Source: JADKCL01 sp031424495 (GTDB lineage: Bacteria > Bacteroidota > Bacteroidia > J057 > JADKCL01). Taken from it: 64,000 nucleotides of DNA. The notes beneath the pieces were generated by a model, which was given only the letters and a program-made list of their open reading frames with translations, made no database searches and had not been told where the DNA came from. This document shows, in pieces, positions 23,810 through 32,480 of the stretch. Where the stretch lies: the NCBI GenBank assembly GCA_031424495.1, contig JANPHP010000270.1, forward strand, positions 1 through 64,000. Reading direction: 5' to 3'. The translations under genes were made by a program, and so were the position numbers. Positions within the stretch are counted from its first letter, which is position 1; every line of letters starts with the position of its first letter.

Positions 23810-24768
23810 TACATCAAATTGCATCCCCGCAATTCCGCATTGTCCATGCGGCCTAGGACTTCGAAGCTGCCGTCTTGGTGCAGGCGACCTAGGTCGTCGG
23901 TGGCGATGAATGCACAGGAATGCAGGTTGGCGAGGTCGATCACATTGAGGCGGCCGACTTGCCCAGCGGGCACGATGCGGTTGGGAATATAGCTGTCGGT
24001 GATCACCACACGCATCCACGGCGGGCAATGAAAGCGCTCGTCGCCCATGCTATAGGCCTGACTGAGCAGCTCAGTCATACCATATTCTGAATGGATATTG
24101 CGCAGGCCAAATGCGGTGCGCAGCTCTGCATGCAGCGCACCGCGCGTAAGCTCTTCGCGGCGGCCTTTCATGCCGCCCGTTTCCATCACGATGGTATCGG
24201 GCGGCAATTGCAGCGCATATTGCGCTGCAAAATCAAGCAAAGCGAAGCTTACACCGATGAGCAGGATGCGTTCGCCGCGCTCGGCGGCCTCGACCAAACC
24301 TTGCTGCAATGCTGCAAAGTTGTCCAAATAAAAGCCGCTTCCCGGTTGCCCAAACGTCAAGATCCATGTCTTGACCATGTGAACCAATGAGGAATCTGTG
24401 CGCTCCAAATAGCTGGGCAAAAGGGCAAATATAGTGTAGTCGCCTGCACCATAGGAGTACCGAAATCCTTCCAACAAGGAAGCTTCATAAAGCGACAAAT
24501 CCTTGACGAGGTGGCGCGAGGGCTCCTGCCCAGTCGTGCCGCTGCTGCGGTAGACCGCCTGCGGCGACCAATCCTCCCCGCAACGCATATCGAAATCCTT
24601 GAAAAACCGAATCGGAATGAATTGCTGCTGTACATCACCTAGCGCTGCGCAATATCGTTCAATCACTGGATTGGCAACACGCTGGTATTGCCAAATACGG
24701 TCTACGGTGACTTCAAAGTCCAGCGCAGTGTTGCATATCTCCTGAGCCGTCGGCAGCAATAGATTCAT
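23803..24768 (-). CDS. LuxE-like acyl-protein synthetase / acyl-adenylate enzyme
   Basis: 321 aa. It has the LuxE/acyl-protein synthetase signature: VYRSSGTTGQEPSRH (about 72-86), a METGGMKGRREELTR block (about 195) and an adenylate-forming HSEYGMTELLSQAYS near 227. LuxE enzymes activate fatty acids as acyl-AMP and transfer them to a cysteine on a partner protein. No lux genes are present, so the acceptor and product are unknown; similar orphan copies in Bacteroidota are annotated as acyltransferases. Single-gene minus-strand unit; the stop codon lies in a repeat array. Confidence 0.85.
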   Translation of the reverse strand: MNLLLPTAQEICNTALDFEVTVDRIWQYQRVANPVIERYCAALGDVQQQFIPIRFFKDFDMRCGEDWSPQAVYRSSGTTGQEPSRHLVKDLSLYEASLLEGFRYSYGAGDYTIFALLPSYLERTDSSLVHMVKTWILTFGQPGSGFYLDNFAALQQGLVEAAERGERILLIGVSFALLDFAAQYALQLPPDTIVMETGGMKGRREELTRGALHAELRTAFGLRNIHSEYGMTELLSQAYSMGDERFHCPPWMRVVITDSYIPNRIVPAGQVGRLNVIDLANLHSCAFIATDDLGRLHQDGSFEVLGRMDNAELRGCNLMYN

Positions 24769-24835
24769 GCCACCAAATTAAGCCTTTTTGTCGGAATGCA
24801 TCGTTTTCCCTGCTTGGGCACTCCGGCAATCGCGC

Positions 24836-25489
24836 TCATCCGCCGGTACCGACGCAAGTATTGCGCTGGGTGGCGGAGCGATACCAACGCGCTGATTCAC
24901 CGCCGTAGCTATAGTGAATGGTGACGAGGACCTCATCGACCTGTGGGCGTGCAATCGTGCCGGCACTTTGGACTTCAATGGAAACCCCAAAACCTGCGGA
25001 ATTTACATCTGCAACCTTCCAAGTCGCATCCCATTTCTCTGTCGCTTCACCATAATATGCCGCTGTCCACTCTGCATCCCAAGTATCATTGGTATGCAGG
25101 CTCGCGCCGACCGTTGCATTGCCGCGCAACAACATCACCCGCTTGTCTTGGATCGATCCATCGACATCGGCCTTGCGAATCATGATGACCTCGATCCCCT
25201 CGATTTTGGCTTCGGCAGGGAGTTTGAATCCAAAATTTGTGATCTTGAGGGCTTGGCTGAATTGATCCTTCGTGAGCGGCGCAGTATAAGTACGCGACTC
25301 ATCGTCATCCCACCGTGCATTGCTCGGCTCGGCCCAAACGAATCCCTGGCCTGGCTCGGAGACAAATGATCTACCACCATTCGGGCCCAACTCTTCGCCT
25401 TGCCCATAGACGGAACTTCCAGAAAAAATGATCCCCACGGCCATGACTATCCCGGTCATGCGCTGCAGATGCAAGCCAATTTTTTTCAT
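24836..25489 (-). CDS. Exported hypothetical protein
   Basis: 217 aa from the ATG at 25489, giving a signal peptide (KKIGLHLQRMTGIVMAVGII ending at VYGQ). The upstream extension in frame is cysteine-rich and unlikely to be translated. The mature protein is beta-rich (FGFKLPAEAKIEGIEVIMIR, VDEVLVTIHYSYGG), like a jelly-roll found in surface or phage-tail-like proteins, with a hydrophilic C-terminus. No T9SS sorting domain is seen. Function unknown. Confidence 0.75.
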   Translation of the reverse strand: MKKIGLHLQRMTGIVMAVGIIFSGSSVYGQGEELGPNGGRSFVSEPGQGFVWAEPSNARWDDDESRTYTAPLTKDQFSQALKITNFGFKLPAEAKIEGIEVIMIRKADVDGSIQDKRVMLLRGNATVGASLHTNDTWDAEWTAAYYGEATEKWDATWKVADVNSAGFGVSIEVQSAGTIARPQVDEVLVTIHYSYGGESARWYRSATQRNTCVGTGG

Positions 25490-25830
25490 ATCACCACACC
25501 CAAAATTACAACGACAAGGGCTTTTCACCCTGAATCCATTCTCAAAAGGCAACCTGATCCAATTCGTTAAGCAAAGTAGCTCCCAGCAACAAAAGCACCA
25601 ACTTTTCTTATGCACAATCTCTGCACAAACTGAGCAGTGCTCACAAACAATCCATTCAATTTCAAAGCTTTAAACATGAACTCCTTAACCAATACTTCGT
25701 TTGTGTCCATGAGATCCCTCCTTGCGGCAACACAGCAGTAGATTTCACAAATCAAGGCCAAAAAAGAAAGAAACCCTTTATCAAACCCGTACTTTCTCAC
25801 TAAATTGCAATCCAAAACGCGGAAAGATCG

Positions 25831-26748
25831 ATGATTCCATACAATCCCAAGAATTGGTTAACCCTGATTTTTAATTTCCATTCCTCCCAAATGATGCGCA
25901 ACATGATCCCCACGATGTTGGGCATTGGCATACTTTCGGCTGGCATGACTTGGTTTTTTACAGCTATCGTCCCTCTCAACATGCCCGAGGGCCTCAACAT
26001 TCACACGTTTGTAGGCATTGTTTTGGGCTTGGTACTCGTTTTTCGCACCAACACGGCATACGACCGCTGGTGGGAAGGTCGCCGCCAATTTGGGGCGCTC
26101 ACCAACTGCTCCCGCAACATGGCGCTCAAGCTCAATGCAATGCTGCCAACCCAAGACCACGAGTCGAGGCAGTTTTTTGGGAAGACCATCCCCAATTTCT
26201 ACTTTGCCCTCAAAGAGCACCTGCGCGATGGCGTGAAAAAAGACGAATTGCATCTGGATGCAACCGATTATGCCGATGAGTTGGGCAAGGTGCGCCACGT
26301 GCCCAACCTCATCGTGGCCCACATGCAGGATCGCATCAACCTAATGCTGAGGCAAAAAATCATCGAGGGCGATCAGTATCGCGTGCTCAACGACGATCTT
26401 GTGACCATGATCGATGTCGCAGGTGCCTGTGAACGCATTCAGCGCACGCCGATTCCGATTTCCTACAGCATTTTCATCAAGCAGATCGTCATCATTTACC
26501 TGCTCTCAATGCCACTCAGCACGATCACGTCACTGGGCTATTACACCATCCCGATGGTGATGTTTACGACATATCTGCTCGCGGGCATCGAATTGCTTGC
26601 CGAGGAAATTGAGGACCCTTTTGGGCTGGATCCCAATGACTTGGATACCGACGGTATGGCTGCCAATGTGCGGGCACAAGTACAAGAAATCTTGATCGGG
26701 GGACTGGGCATTTCCCAAAATATCCGGCTGAACAAGCTGGAGTCTTGA
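25831..26748 (+). CDS. Bestrophin-family (YneE-like) membrane channel protein
   Basis: 305 aa, four membrane helices. The family hallmark VFRTNTAYDRWWEGRRQFGAL (about 70-89) is present, with RTPIPISYSIFIKQIVIIYL downstream and the acidic PFGLDPNDLD segment typical of bestrophins near the C-terminus. Bacterial bestrophins form pentameric ion channels in the inner membrane. The next gene starts inside its last codons on a TTG, so they may be coupled, though no functional link to an O-antigen ligase is obvious. Confidence 0.92.
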   Translation: MIPYNPKNWLTLIFNFHSSQMMRNMIPTMLGIGILSAGMTWFFTAIVPLNMPEGLNIHTFVGIVLGLVLVFRTNTAYDRWWEGRRQFGALTNCSRNMALKLNAMLPTQDHESRQFFGKTIPNFYFALKEHLRDGVKKDELHLDATDYADELGKVRHVPNLIVAHMQDRINLMLRQKIIEGDQYRVLNDDLVTMIDVAGACERIQRTPIPISYSIFIKQIVIIYLLSMPLSTITSLGYYTIPMVMFTTYLLAGIELLAEEIEDPFGLDPNDLDTDGMAANVRAQVQEILIGGLGISQNIRLNKLES

Positions 26749-28211
26749 ATGCAACACCACAATTGAGTCCCGATTGGAAGTTGTTCGCAACCGCCGCATT
26801 GGCTTTGTTGCTTCTGGTTTGGACAATGGTATTGCCTCAAACTTGCACGCCAATTCCGCTGTTTTGGGGCTTGGTTGCCTTAGCAGGAATGAGCCTCCTT
26901 TACTTGCTATGGCGCGAGCCAATCGCCTATGTAACCATCGCGACAGCAAGTATGCTCGGCTTGCCGATGACTGGCGAATGGGCGCTCGCGGGATCGTGGG
27001 TTGCAACAGCCATGATGGCATTGGCGGCATTGCGTTGGTGGCTTTTGGTACTTCAGGGGCAAATGCATTGGCGGTCAGGGTATGGATGGGCCATTTTGTT
27101 TACCGTTTTGTGGATCGCTTGGGGAATGGTAGCTGCTGCCAGCAGTCCCGAACCTTGGGTTTCGGCAAAGCCGGCTGTGCAAATCGCGGCTTTGGTACTT
27201 GGCGCCATCGCCTGCGGTCACTGGATCGCGCAGGCTCCCGCCGCGCGCAACAACTGGATCGTACTCTGTACCCTAGGCTTGGCTTGCCTCGCGATCCGTA
27301 ATTGGATGCTTTTCCCAACCTTGTCCAAAGCAGCGCCAATGCCCTATTGGTTGGATGCAAATTTTTTCTCGGCAGGCTTGGTGATCATGGTGCCGTTGCT
27401 GTTGTGGCGCATCACCCAAGCGGCAACACTGCCGCCGATGAGAAAACGCATTTTTCGAGTGGTAGGGCTTGTTTTATTGTTGGCGTTCTTGGCAACGATA
27501 GGCCATTTCAATTCTCGCGGCGCTTGGCTGAGCCTCGCAGTCACTGCTGCAATCATGCCACTCTTTTTTTGGAAGGGTCGCAAATTCAGGCGTTTTTGGA
27601 TCGTGGGAATCGTTGCGTTTGCCGCAATTCTCATCCTGGTTTTGCCCAATATCAAGTCGGCCCATTCGCCCCAAACACGAAACCGCATACCACAAACGAT
27701 CGACCGCCTACAATCGATCGGCGACACGCAAGAATTTAGCAATCGCGAGCGCCTCATGCGATGGACCTGCGCGTGGCGAATGGCCTATTCCAAGCCCGTG
27801 GTCGGGCACGGGCCCGGCAGATTCGCTCCGCTTTTCAAGAACTTCCTCCAAGATCGGCATGAAACCGCGCAAATCGCCTACTGGTTTGGCTGGCGATTTG
27901 GCGCGCATTCAGACGGCCTCACCGTGCTTGCAGAAACAGGATTCCCCGGTTTTCTCCTGTTCCTGCTCATGTTGGGAGCCTGGGGCTGGGCGGCCTTGCG
28001 CCCTGGGCAAATGGAATTTCTGCCAACGCATTTTCGCTGTGCCGTTTTCAGCGCATTGCTCACATGGCTCGTGCATGGACAATTCAACGATTTGCTGGGC
28101 AGCGCCTGCATAGCGACTTGGGTGTTTGTCCTATTGGGAATGCTGTCCGCGCAAGCGCCCACTTCAGCGCATTCGATTCCTGCCGAAGAGAACGAGATGC
28201 TGCCTGTGTGA
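26745..28211 (+). CDS. O-antigen ligase / Wzy-like polytopic membrane protein
   Basis: 488 aa with about ten to twelve membrane helices and one large loop (about 300-390) that carries RERLMRWTCAWRMAYSKPVV, GHGPGRFAPLF and FGAHSDGLTVLAETGFPGFL. This is the Wzy_C-like pattern of O-antigen ligases and polymerases, with the conserved H-S/N-D-x-L-x-x-L-x-E-x-G-x-x-G motif. It probably joins or polymerises surface glycans in the inner membrane. The start is taken as TTG at 26745, overlapping the bestrophin stop by 4 bases; a TTG at 26763 is an alternative. Confidence 0.88.
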   Translation: MNATPQLSPDWKLFATAALALLLLVWTMVLPQTCTPIPLFWGLVALAGMSLLYLLWREPIAYVTIATASMLGLPMTGEWALAGSWVATAMMALAALRWWLLVLQGQMHWRSGYGWAILFTVLWIAWGMVAAASSPEPWVSAKPAVQIAALVLGAIACGHWIAQAPAARNNWIVLCTLGLACLAIRNWMLFPTLSKAAPMPYWLDANFFSAGLVIMVPLLLWRITQAATLPPMRKRIFRVVGLVLLLAFLATIGHFNSRGAWLSLAVTAAIMPLFFWKGRKFRRFWIVGIVAFAAILILVLPNIKSAHSPQTRNRIPQTIDRLQSIGDTQEFSNRERLMRWTCAWRMAYSKPVVGHGPGRFAPLFKNFLQDRHETAQIAYWFGWRFGAHSDGLTVLAETGFPGFLLFLLMLGAWGWAALRPGQMEFLPTHFRCAVFSALLTWLVHGQFNDLLGSACIATWVFVLLGMLSAQAPTSAHSIPAEENEMLPV

Positions 28212-28281
28212 TCGCCGACTTTTCCAGCGGCCATGCCTGAAATTGCCCATCCTTAAGCCATTCCCCATCTCCGAAAAAGGC

Positions 28282-28289
28282 TATCTTTG
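28282..28289 (+). promoter_or_regulatory. -7 promoter element of nadE
   Basis: TATCTTTG exactly matches the Bacteroidota TAnnTTTG element and lies 17 bases before the nadE ATG (28307), predicting a leader of about ten bases. No good -33 TTG is seen at the usual spacing. Confidence 0.55.
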
Positions 28290-28306
28290 CCAAAACCGTC
28301 GAAAAA

Positions 28307-30235
28307 ATGAAATACATTCGCGTAGCCGGCGCCGCTGTCAATCAGACGCCTTTGGATTGGGAAAACAACGTCCAAAACTTGATCGGAGCCATCAGAGAGG
28401 CTAGGTCGCAAGGTGTGTCCCTGTTGTGCTTGCCAGAATTGTCGATCTGCGGCTATGGCTGCGAGGATACTTTCTTTAGCAGCTCGGTTTTGGAGCGCAG
28501 CCTGCACGGCCTGCGCCGCATCGCTGCCGAGTGCTCAGACATTATCGTTTCCGTAGGCTTGCCGATGGAGCTGGAAAACTGCCTTTACAATGTATCGGCA
28601 TTGATCCAAAACCGTGAGATCCTGGGTTTTGCAGCCAAGCAGGAGCTCGCTGGCGACGGTGTACACTACGAGCCGCGCTGGTTCAAGCGCTGGCCCGACA
28701 ACCTCGTGCTTGACTACAGCCTCGACGGCGAATCCTACCCATTTGGCGACGTGATCTTTGAGATCGACGGCATCCGTATCGGGTTTGAGATCTGCGAAGA
28801 TGCCTGGAACGGCGTGCGCCCCGCACAGGACCACTACCTGCACAATGTCGACATCATCCTGAATCCCAGCGCATCCCACTTTGCCTTTGGCAAGAGCAAG
28901 GTACGTGAGAAACTGGTGGCCGAGACCACGCGTGGTTTTTATTGTGCCTATATCTACAGCAACCTGCTCGGCAATGAAGCGGGGCGCATCATTTACGATG
29001 GCGAGATCCTAATTGCCCAAGGCGGGCAGATTTTGGCCCACAACGAGCGGTTTTCCTTTGAAATGTTTCAAGTCGTCACGGCGGTGCTCGACGTCGAGGC
29101 CATTCGTCGGCAGAAGAAAAAGTCCTTCAATTTCGAGCCGATCTTTCCCGACAATCTCATCCACGGCGACTTTGAAATCCCCGAGGTGCAGAGCGGCTAT
29201 ACCGAGGCGCCTGCGGCCATGGTCCACTTGAGCAAGTACGAGGAGTTTCACAAGGCCCTGGCCTTGGGGCTTTTTGACTACATGCGCAAGAGTTACAGCC
29301 GCGGCTTTGTGGTCTCGCTCTCAGGCGGCGCCGACAGCAGTTGCTGCGTGGCGATGGTGAGCGAGTCCTTGCGCATGGCGCGCAAGGAACTGGGCGACGA
29401 GGCCTTTCGCAAGCGCCTCGCTTACCTGGACCTGGGCGACCTCGACACGCTCAATGCACGCTTGCTCACGACCGTGTACCAAGAGACCGACAACAGCGGT
29501 GACGCCACCGAGACGAGCGCCCGCGAACTCGCCAAGAGCTTGGGTGCGACATTCTATATGTGGAATGTCCAGAAACTTTATGACAATTACATCTCCCTCG
29601 CCGAGGGCAGCATTGCGCGGCCGCTCGAGTGGTCGACCGATGATATTACGCTGCAAAACATTCAGGCGCGCCTGCGCTCGCCGGGCGTGTGGATGCTCGC
29701 CAACATCAACAATGCACTTTTGCTCACGACGAGCAATCGCAGCGAGGCTGCAGTCGGCTATGCCACCATGGACGGCGACACCTCTGGCGGATTGTCGCCA
29801 CTGGGCGGCATCGACAAAGCATTTTTGCGCGGATGGCTCATCTGGGCACAGGAAACACAGGGCCTGACCGGGCTGCAATATGTGAACAAACTCGCGCCCA
29901 CGGCCGAGTTGCGTCCGGCCGAGAATGCGCAGACTGATGAGGGCGACCTGATGCCCTACCCTATTCTGGACAAGATCGAGAAAGCTGCGATCCGCGACTA
30001 CAAAAGTCCGGTTGAGGTCTTCAAGACCTTGCGCGGCATCGTCGACGACGCAAGTCTGAAGCGCTACATTACCAAATTTTACACCCTCTGGTCGCGCAAT
30101 CAGTGGAAGCGCGAACGCTACGCGCCGAGTTTCCACCTCGACGACGAGAATCTCGACCCCAAGACCTGGTGCAGGTTCCCGATCCTGAGCGGCAGCTTCC
30201 GAGAGGAATTGAAGGAGTTGGCGGCGTATATGTGA
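28307..30235 (+). CDS. nadE: Glutamine-dependent NAD+ synthase
   Basis: 642 aa, the long two-domain form. The N-terminal nitrilase-type glutaminase (about 1-270) has the Glu (LPELSICGYGCED), Lys (AAKQELAGDG) and Cys (GFEICEDAWNG) triad. The C-terminal synthetase has the P-loop SLSGGADSSCCVAM (about 343-356) plus TSNRSEAAVGYATMDGDTSG and the C-terminal KRERYAPSFHLDD. It amidates nicotinic acid adenine dinucleotide to NAD+ in the cytosol using glutamine and ATP. It stands 22 bases before the AT-rich ATPase gene but differs sharply from it in base composition. Confidence 0.97.
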   Translation: MKYIRVAGAAVNQTPLDWENNVQNLIGAIREARSQGVSLLCLPELSICGYGCEDTFFSSSVLERSLHGLRRIAAECSDIIVSVGLPMELENCLYNVSALIQNREILGFAAKQELAGDGVHYEPRWFKRWPDNLVLDYSLDGESYPFGDVIFEIDGIRIGFEICEDAWNGVRPAQDHYLHNVDIILNPSASHFAFGKSKVREKLVAETTRGFYCAYIYSNLLGNEAGRIIYDGEILIAQGGQILAHNERFSFEMFQVVTAVLDVEAIRRQKKKSFNFEPIFPDNLIHGDFEIPEVQSGYTEAPAAMVHLSKYEEFHKALALGLFDYMRKSYSRGFVVSLSGGADSSCCVAMVSESLRMARKELGDEAFRKRLAYLDLGDLDTLNARLLTTVYQETDNSGDATETSARELAKSLGATFYMWNVQKLYDNYISLAEGSIARPLEWSTDDITLQNIQARLRSPGVWMLANINNALLLTTSNRSEAAVGYATMDGDTSGGLSPLGGIDKAFLRGWLIWAQETQGLTGLQYVNKLAPTAELRPAENAQTDEGDLMPYPILDKIEKAAIRDYKSPVEVFKTLRGIVDDASLKRYITKFYTLWSRNQWKRERYAPSFHLDDENLDPKTWCRFPILSGSFREELKELAAYM

Positions 30236-30256
30236 TTTTTTGATTAGCTTGAAGGT

Positions 30257-31444
30257 ATGTTTACGAGAGTAGAGGTTAAGAATTTCAGGTCGTTGCGGGA
30301 CGTGAGCGTGCCCCTGAGCAATTTTCATGTGCTGGTGGGTGGGAATGGTAGCGGGAAGACTACGTTTTTGGATGTGTTTGCGTTTATGGGAGATATTTTG
30401 AATGAGGGGGTCGATGAGGCGGTCAAAGCGTGGGGAAGTCTCAAAGAGCTTACATTTTGTGGATTAGGTGAAGAAATTGAATTTGCATTTGAAGCGATAA
30501 TCCCAGAAAGCATCCAAGAGAAATTTCATGGCGATTTCGACTCCATTCGTTATGAAATTTCCATTTTCGGTAATGAAGTTCGTATTCCTTGTGTTAAAAA
30601 TGAGCATTGTTTTCTCTTTCATTCGAAACATGGTACGACCGAAGGCAAAAAACAGTTTGTGATTGAGCGTTTGGATCGCAGTTCCACAATCATGTCTGCT
30701 GAAATCAGCGATGATGATAAGATCAATAGAGTTCTTCAATTTGGACTATGGAATGATACACTGGCTTTGACAAATTTACCCGAGGATGTCAATAAATTTC
30801 CATGCTCGATTTGGCTCAAAAACCAATTCAAAAAATTCATCCAACCCATCCAAATAGAAAGCGATGCGATCAATAAAGCAGGAAAAGAAGGTCGCCTTGG
30901 AACAGTAAGTGCTGATGGCTCCAATTTGCCTTGGCTGATTGCTTCGCTCAAAAAGACCTATCCCGACCGCTACAAATTATGGTTCAGGCATATACATAGT
31001 GATTTTTCTGAAATCAAATCGATCAAGACAGTGCTGCGCGAAGACCAAGACGATATGTTCCTCAAAATCAAATACAAAGAGGGCCATGAAGTCAAACAAT
31101 GGATGGTTTCCGATGGTACATTGCGTTACCTATTGTTGACGATCATCCCTTATTTGTTGAATTTGGAAGGATTATTTCTGATCGAAGAGCCAGAAATTGG
31201 ATTGCATCCACGGGCCATACAGTCAGTCATGGATTCTCTGCGCAGTGTCTATAGCGGGCAGGTTTTGGTGACGACACATTCACCTGAAACGGTGAATTGT
31301 GCAACAAAAAAAGAGCTGCTCATTTTTTCAAAAAATGAAGCGGGGGAAACGCAAATCGTTCCTGCAACGGAGCATCCCTACTTTAAGGATTGGAAACTTG
31401 ATCTAGGCTCTGGCGCATTCTATGGTCCGGGAGTCATGAAGTAG
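30257..31444 (+). CDS. AAA_21-type (SMC/RecF-like) ATPase, likely defence component
   Basis: 395 aa. Begins VEVKNFRSLRDVSVPLSNFH with Walker A GGNGSGKT (28-35). An ABC-like signature region (VSDGTLRYLLL, 284-294) is followed by Walker B LFLIEEPEIGLHP (307-319) and the switch histidine TTHSPE (339-344). The inserted middle (about 60-280) is too short for a long coiled coil. This is the architecture of the ATPase half of ATPase/TOPRIM anti-phage pairs (OLD-like, RloA/AbiLi, AriA of PARIS). The next gene encodes a TOPRIM-like partner 9 bases on. From about 30400 the base composition is much richer in A+T than in nadE, suggesting horizontal acquisition. Confidence 0.88.
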   Translation: MFTRVEVKNFRSLRDVSVPLSNFHVLVGGNGSGKTTFLDVFAFMGDILNEGVDEAVKAWGSLKELTFCGLGEEIEFAFEAIIPESIQEKFHGDFDSIRYEISIFGNEVRIPCVKNEHCFLFHSKHGTTEGKKQFVIERLDRSSTIMSAEISDDDKINRVLQFGLWNDTLALTNLPEDVNKFPCSIWLKNQFKKFIQPIQIESDAINKAGKEGRLGTVSADGSNLPWLIASLKKTYPDRYKLWFRHIHSDFSEIKSIKTVLREDQDDMFLKIKYKEGHEVKQWMVSDGTLRYLLLTIIPYLLNLEGLFLIEEPEIGLHPRAIQSVMDSLRSVYSGQVLVTTHSPETVNCATKKELLIFSKNEAGETQIVPATEHPYFKDWKLDLGSGAFYGPGVMK

Positions 31445-31453
31445 TTTCCCAAA

Positions 31454-32080
31454 ATGAAAAAGGATCTCATCATTCTTGCTGCCGATTCAACTGCTCGTAT
31501 CATGCTCGAACAGTTGATTGTTCGGTTTCCAAATGCTTTAGGAGTGAGGCCATTTTCTTGCGAAATATTGGTTCATCCCAAGCGTGATCCTGGCTGCTAC
31601 AATTTCGGGGTAGATGATTTGACCGAATATGAAAAGCATTTTAAGCATTGCATCCTCATTTTCGACCATGAGGGCTGCGGTTTTGAACACAAAACTCCTT
31701 TGGAAATTGAGGCGGAATTGGAAAGGCAACTGACAATCAGAGGATGGTCTAATCGCAATGCAGTCATAGTCATCGAACCAGAATTGGAAAATTGGGTATG
31801 GACCAATTCCATTCACACAGCAACGGCAATGGGATGGGAAGACCTCACCTCGCTGAACGAATGGCTGGTCGAGCGAAGATGGTTGCAGCCTGATGCTGCG
31901 AAACCTAGGCGCCCCAAAGAAGCTATGCAAGCTGCTGTAAAGCAGAAGCTAAGAACTCAGATCGCATCCTCCACCTTCGCCACCATCGCCCAAAAAGCCT
32001 CCTTCAAATCCTGCACATCCCCCTCATTCCTCAAATTCAAGTCCACCATCACCACTTGGTTTCAAACGCAAAATCCATGA
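31454..32080 (+). CDS. Small TOPRIM-like (DUF4276/RloB-like) partner protein
   Basis: 208 aa. A first strand LIILAADSTARIMLEQLIVR, a central hydrophobic strand ending in D-H-E-G (HCILIFDHEGCGFE, 71-74) and a third element IVIEPELENWVW (105-116) echo TOPRIM or DUF4276-type folds, in which acidic residues bind metal for nucleic-acid cleavage. The C-terminal half (PKEAMQAAVKQKL, SFKSCTSPSFLKFKSTITTW) looks complete, so the protein is not truncated. It lies 9 bases after the ATPase gene and overlaps the AhpD-like gene by 4 bases. Probable effector of a two-gene defence module; the exact family is uncertain. It may match what has been named a MADS-associated protein, but that is recall only. Confidence 0.75.
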   Translation: MKKDLIILAADSTARIMLEQLIVRFPNALGVRPFSCEILVHPKRDPGCYNFGVDDLTEYEKHFKHCILIFDHEGCGFEHKTPLEIEAELERQLTIRGWSNRNAVIVIEPELENWVWTNSIHTATAMGWEDLTSLNEWLVERRWLQPDAAKPRRPKEAMQAAVKQKLRTQIASSTFATIAQKASFKSCTSPSFLKFKSTITTWFQTQNP

Positions 32081-32430
32081 GTCTGCAAGAAGAATTTCAT
32101 GCTTACCGCACTAAGATGAATGCCCGCATTTTGGGCAGCGACTCCAAGGTCTTCAAGCGCCTGTGGAGCCTCGACACCCTTACCTACCAAGACCAAGGCG
32201 CGCTCGACAAAAAGACCAAGGAACTCATGGGCCTCTGCGTGTCGCTCGCGATGCGCTGCGACAGTTGTGTGAAATACCATATCGAGGAGGCCCTGCAAGC
32301 AGGCGCCTCTGAAGCCGAAATCATCGAGACCTTCGAAATCGCCACCGTGATCGGCGGCAGCATCGTGATCCCTGAGCTGCGCCGCGCATTTGACTACCTC
32401 GACGAGCTCATCGGCAACCGGGCAAACTGA
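32077..32430 (+). CDS. Carboxymuconolactone decarboxylase / AhpD-like protein
   Basis: 117 aa from the ATG at 32077, whose first bases overlap the TGA of the previous gene (ATGA). An all-helical CMD domain with the redox C-x-x-C of AhpD-like proteins (MRCDSCVKYHIEEALQAGAS) and the following EIIETFEIATVIGGSIVIPE. The conserved C-D-S-C-V-K-Y-H fits a disulfide-reductase or peroxide-related activity. GC-rich codon use shows it belongs to the ancestral backbone, unlike the AT-rich pair upstream. Confidence 0.9.
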   Translation: MSLQEEFHAYRTKMNARILGSDSKVFKRLWSLDTLTYQDQGALDKKTKELMGLCVSLAMRCDSCVKYHIEEALQAGASEAEIIETFEIATVIGGSIVIPELRRAFDYLDELIGNRAN

Positions 32431-32480
32431 AATCCCCCCAAAATACCTAACTTGAGGTCTTGAATCTAAGGTAGGTAAGG

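Noticed and set aside
29321..30328. 335-codon minus-strand frame
   Set aside because: Antisense of the NAD+ synthase C-terminal domain, whose motifs fix the coding strand.
32077..32430. AhpD-like gene as a third component of the ATPase/TOPRIM island
   Set aside because: Its base composition matches the backbone and the family is a house-keeping redox protein; only the 4-base overlap links it.
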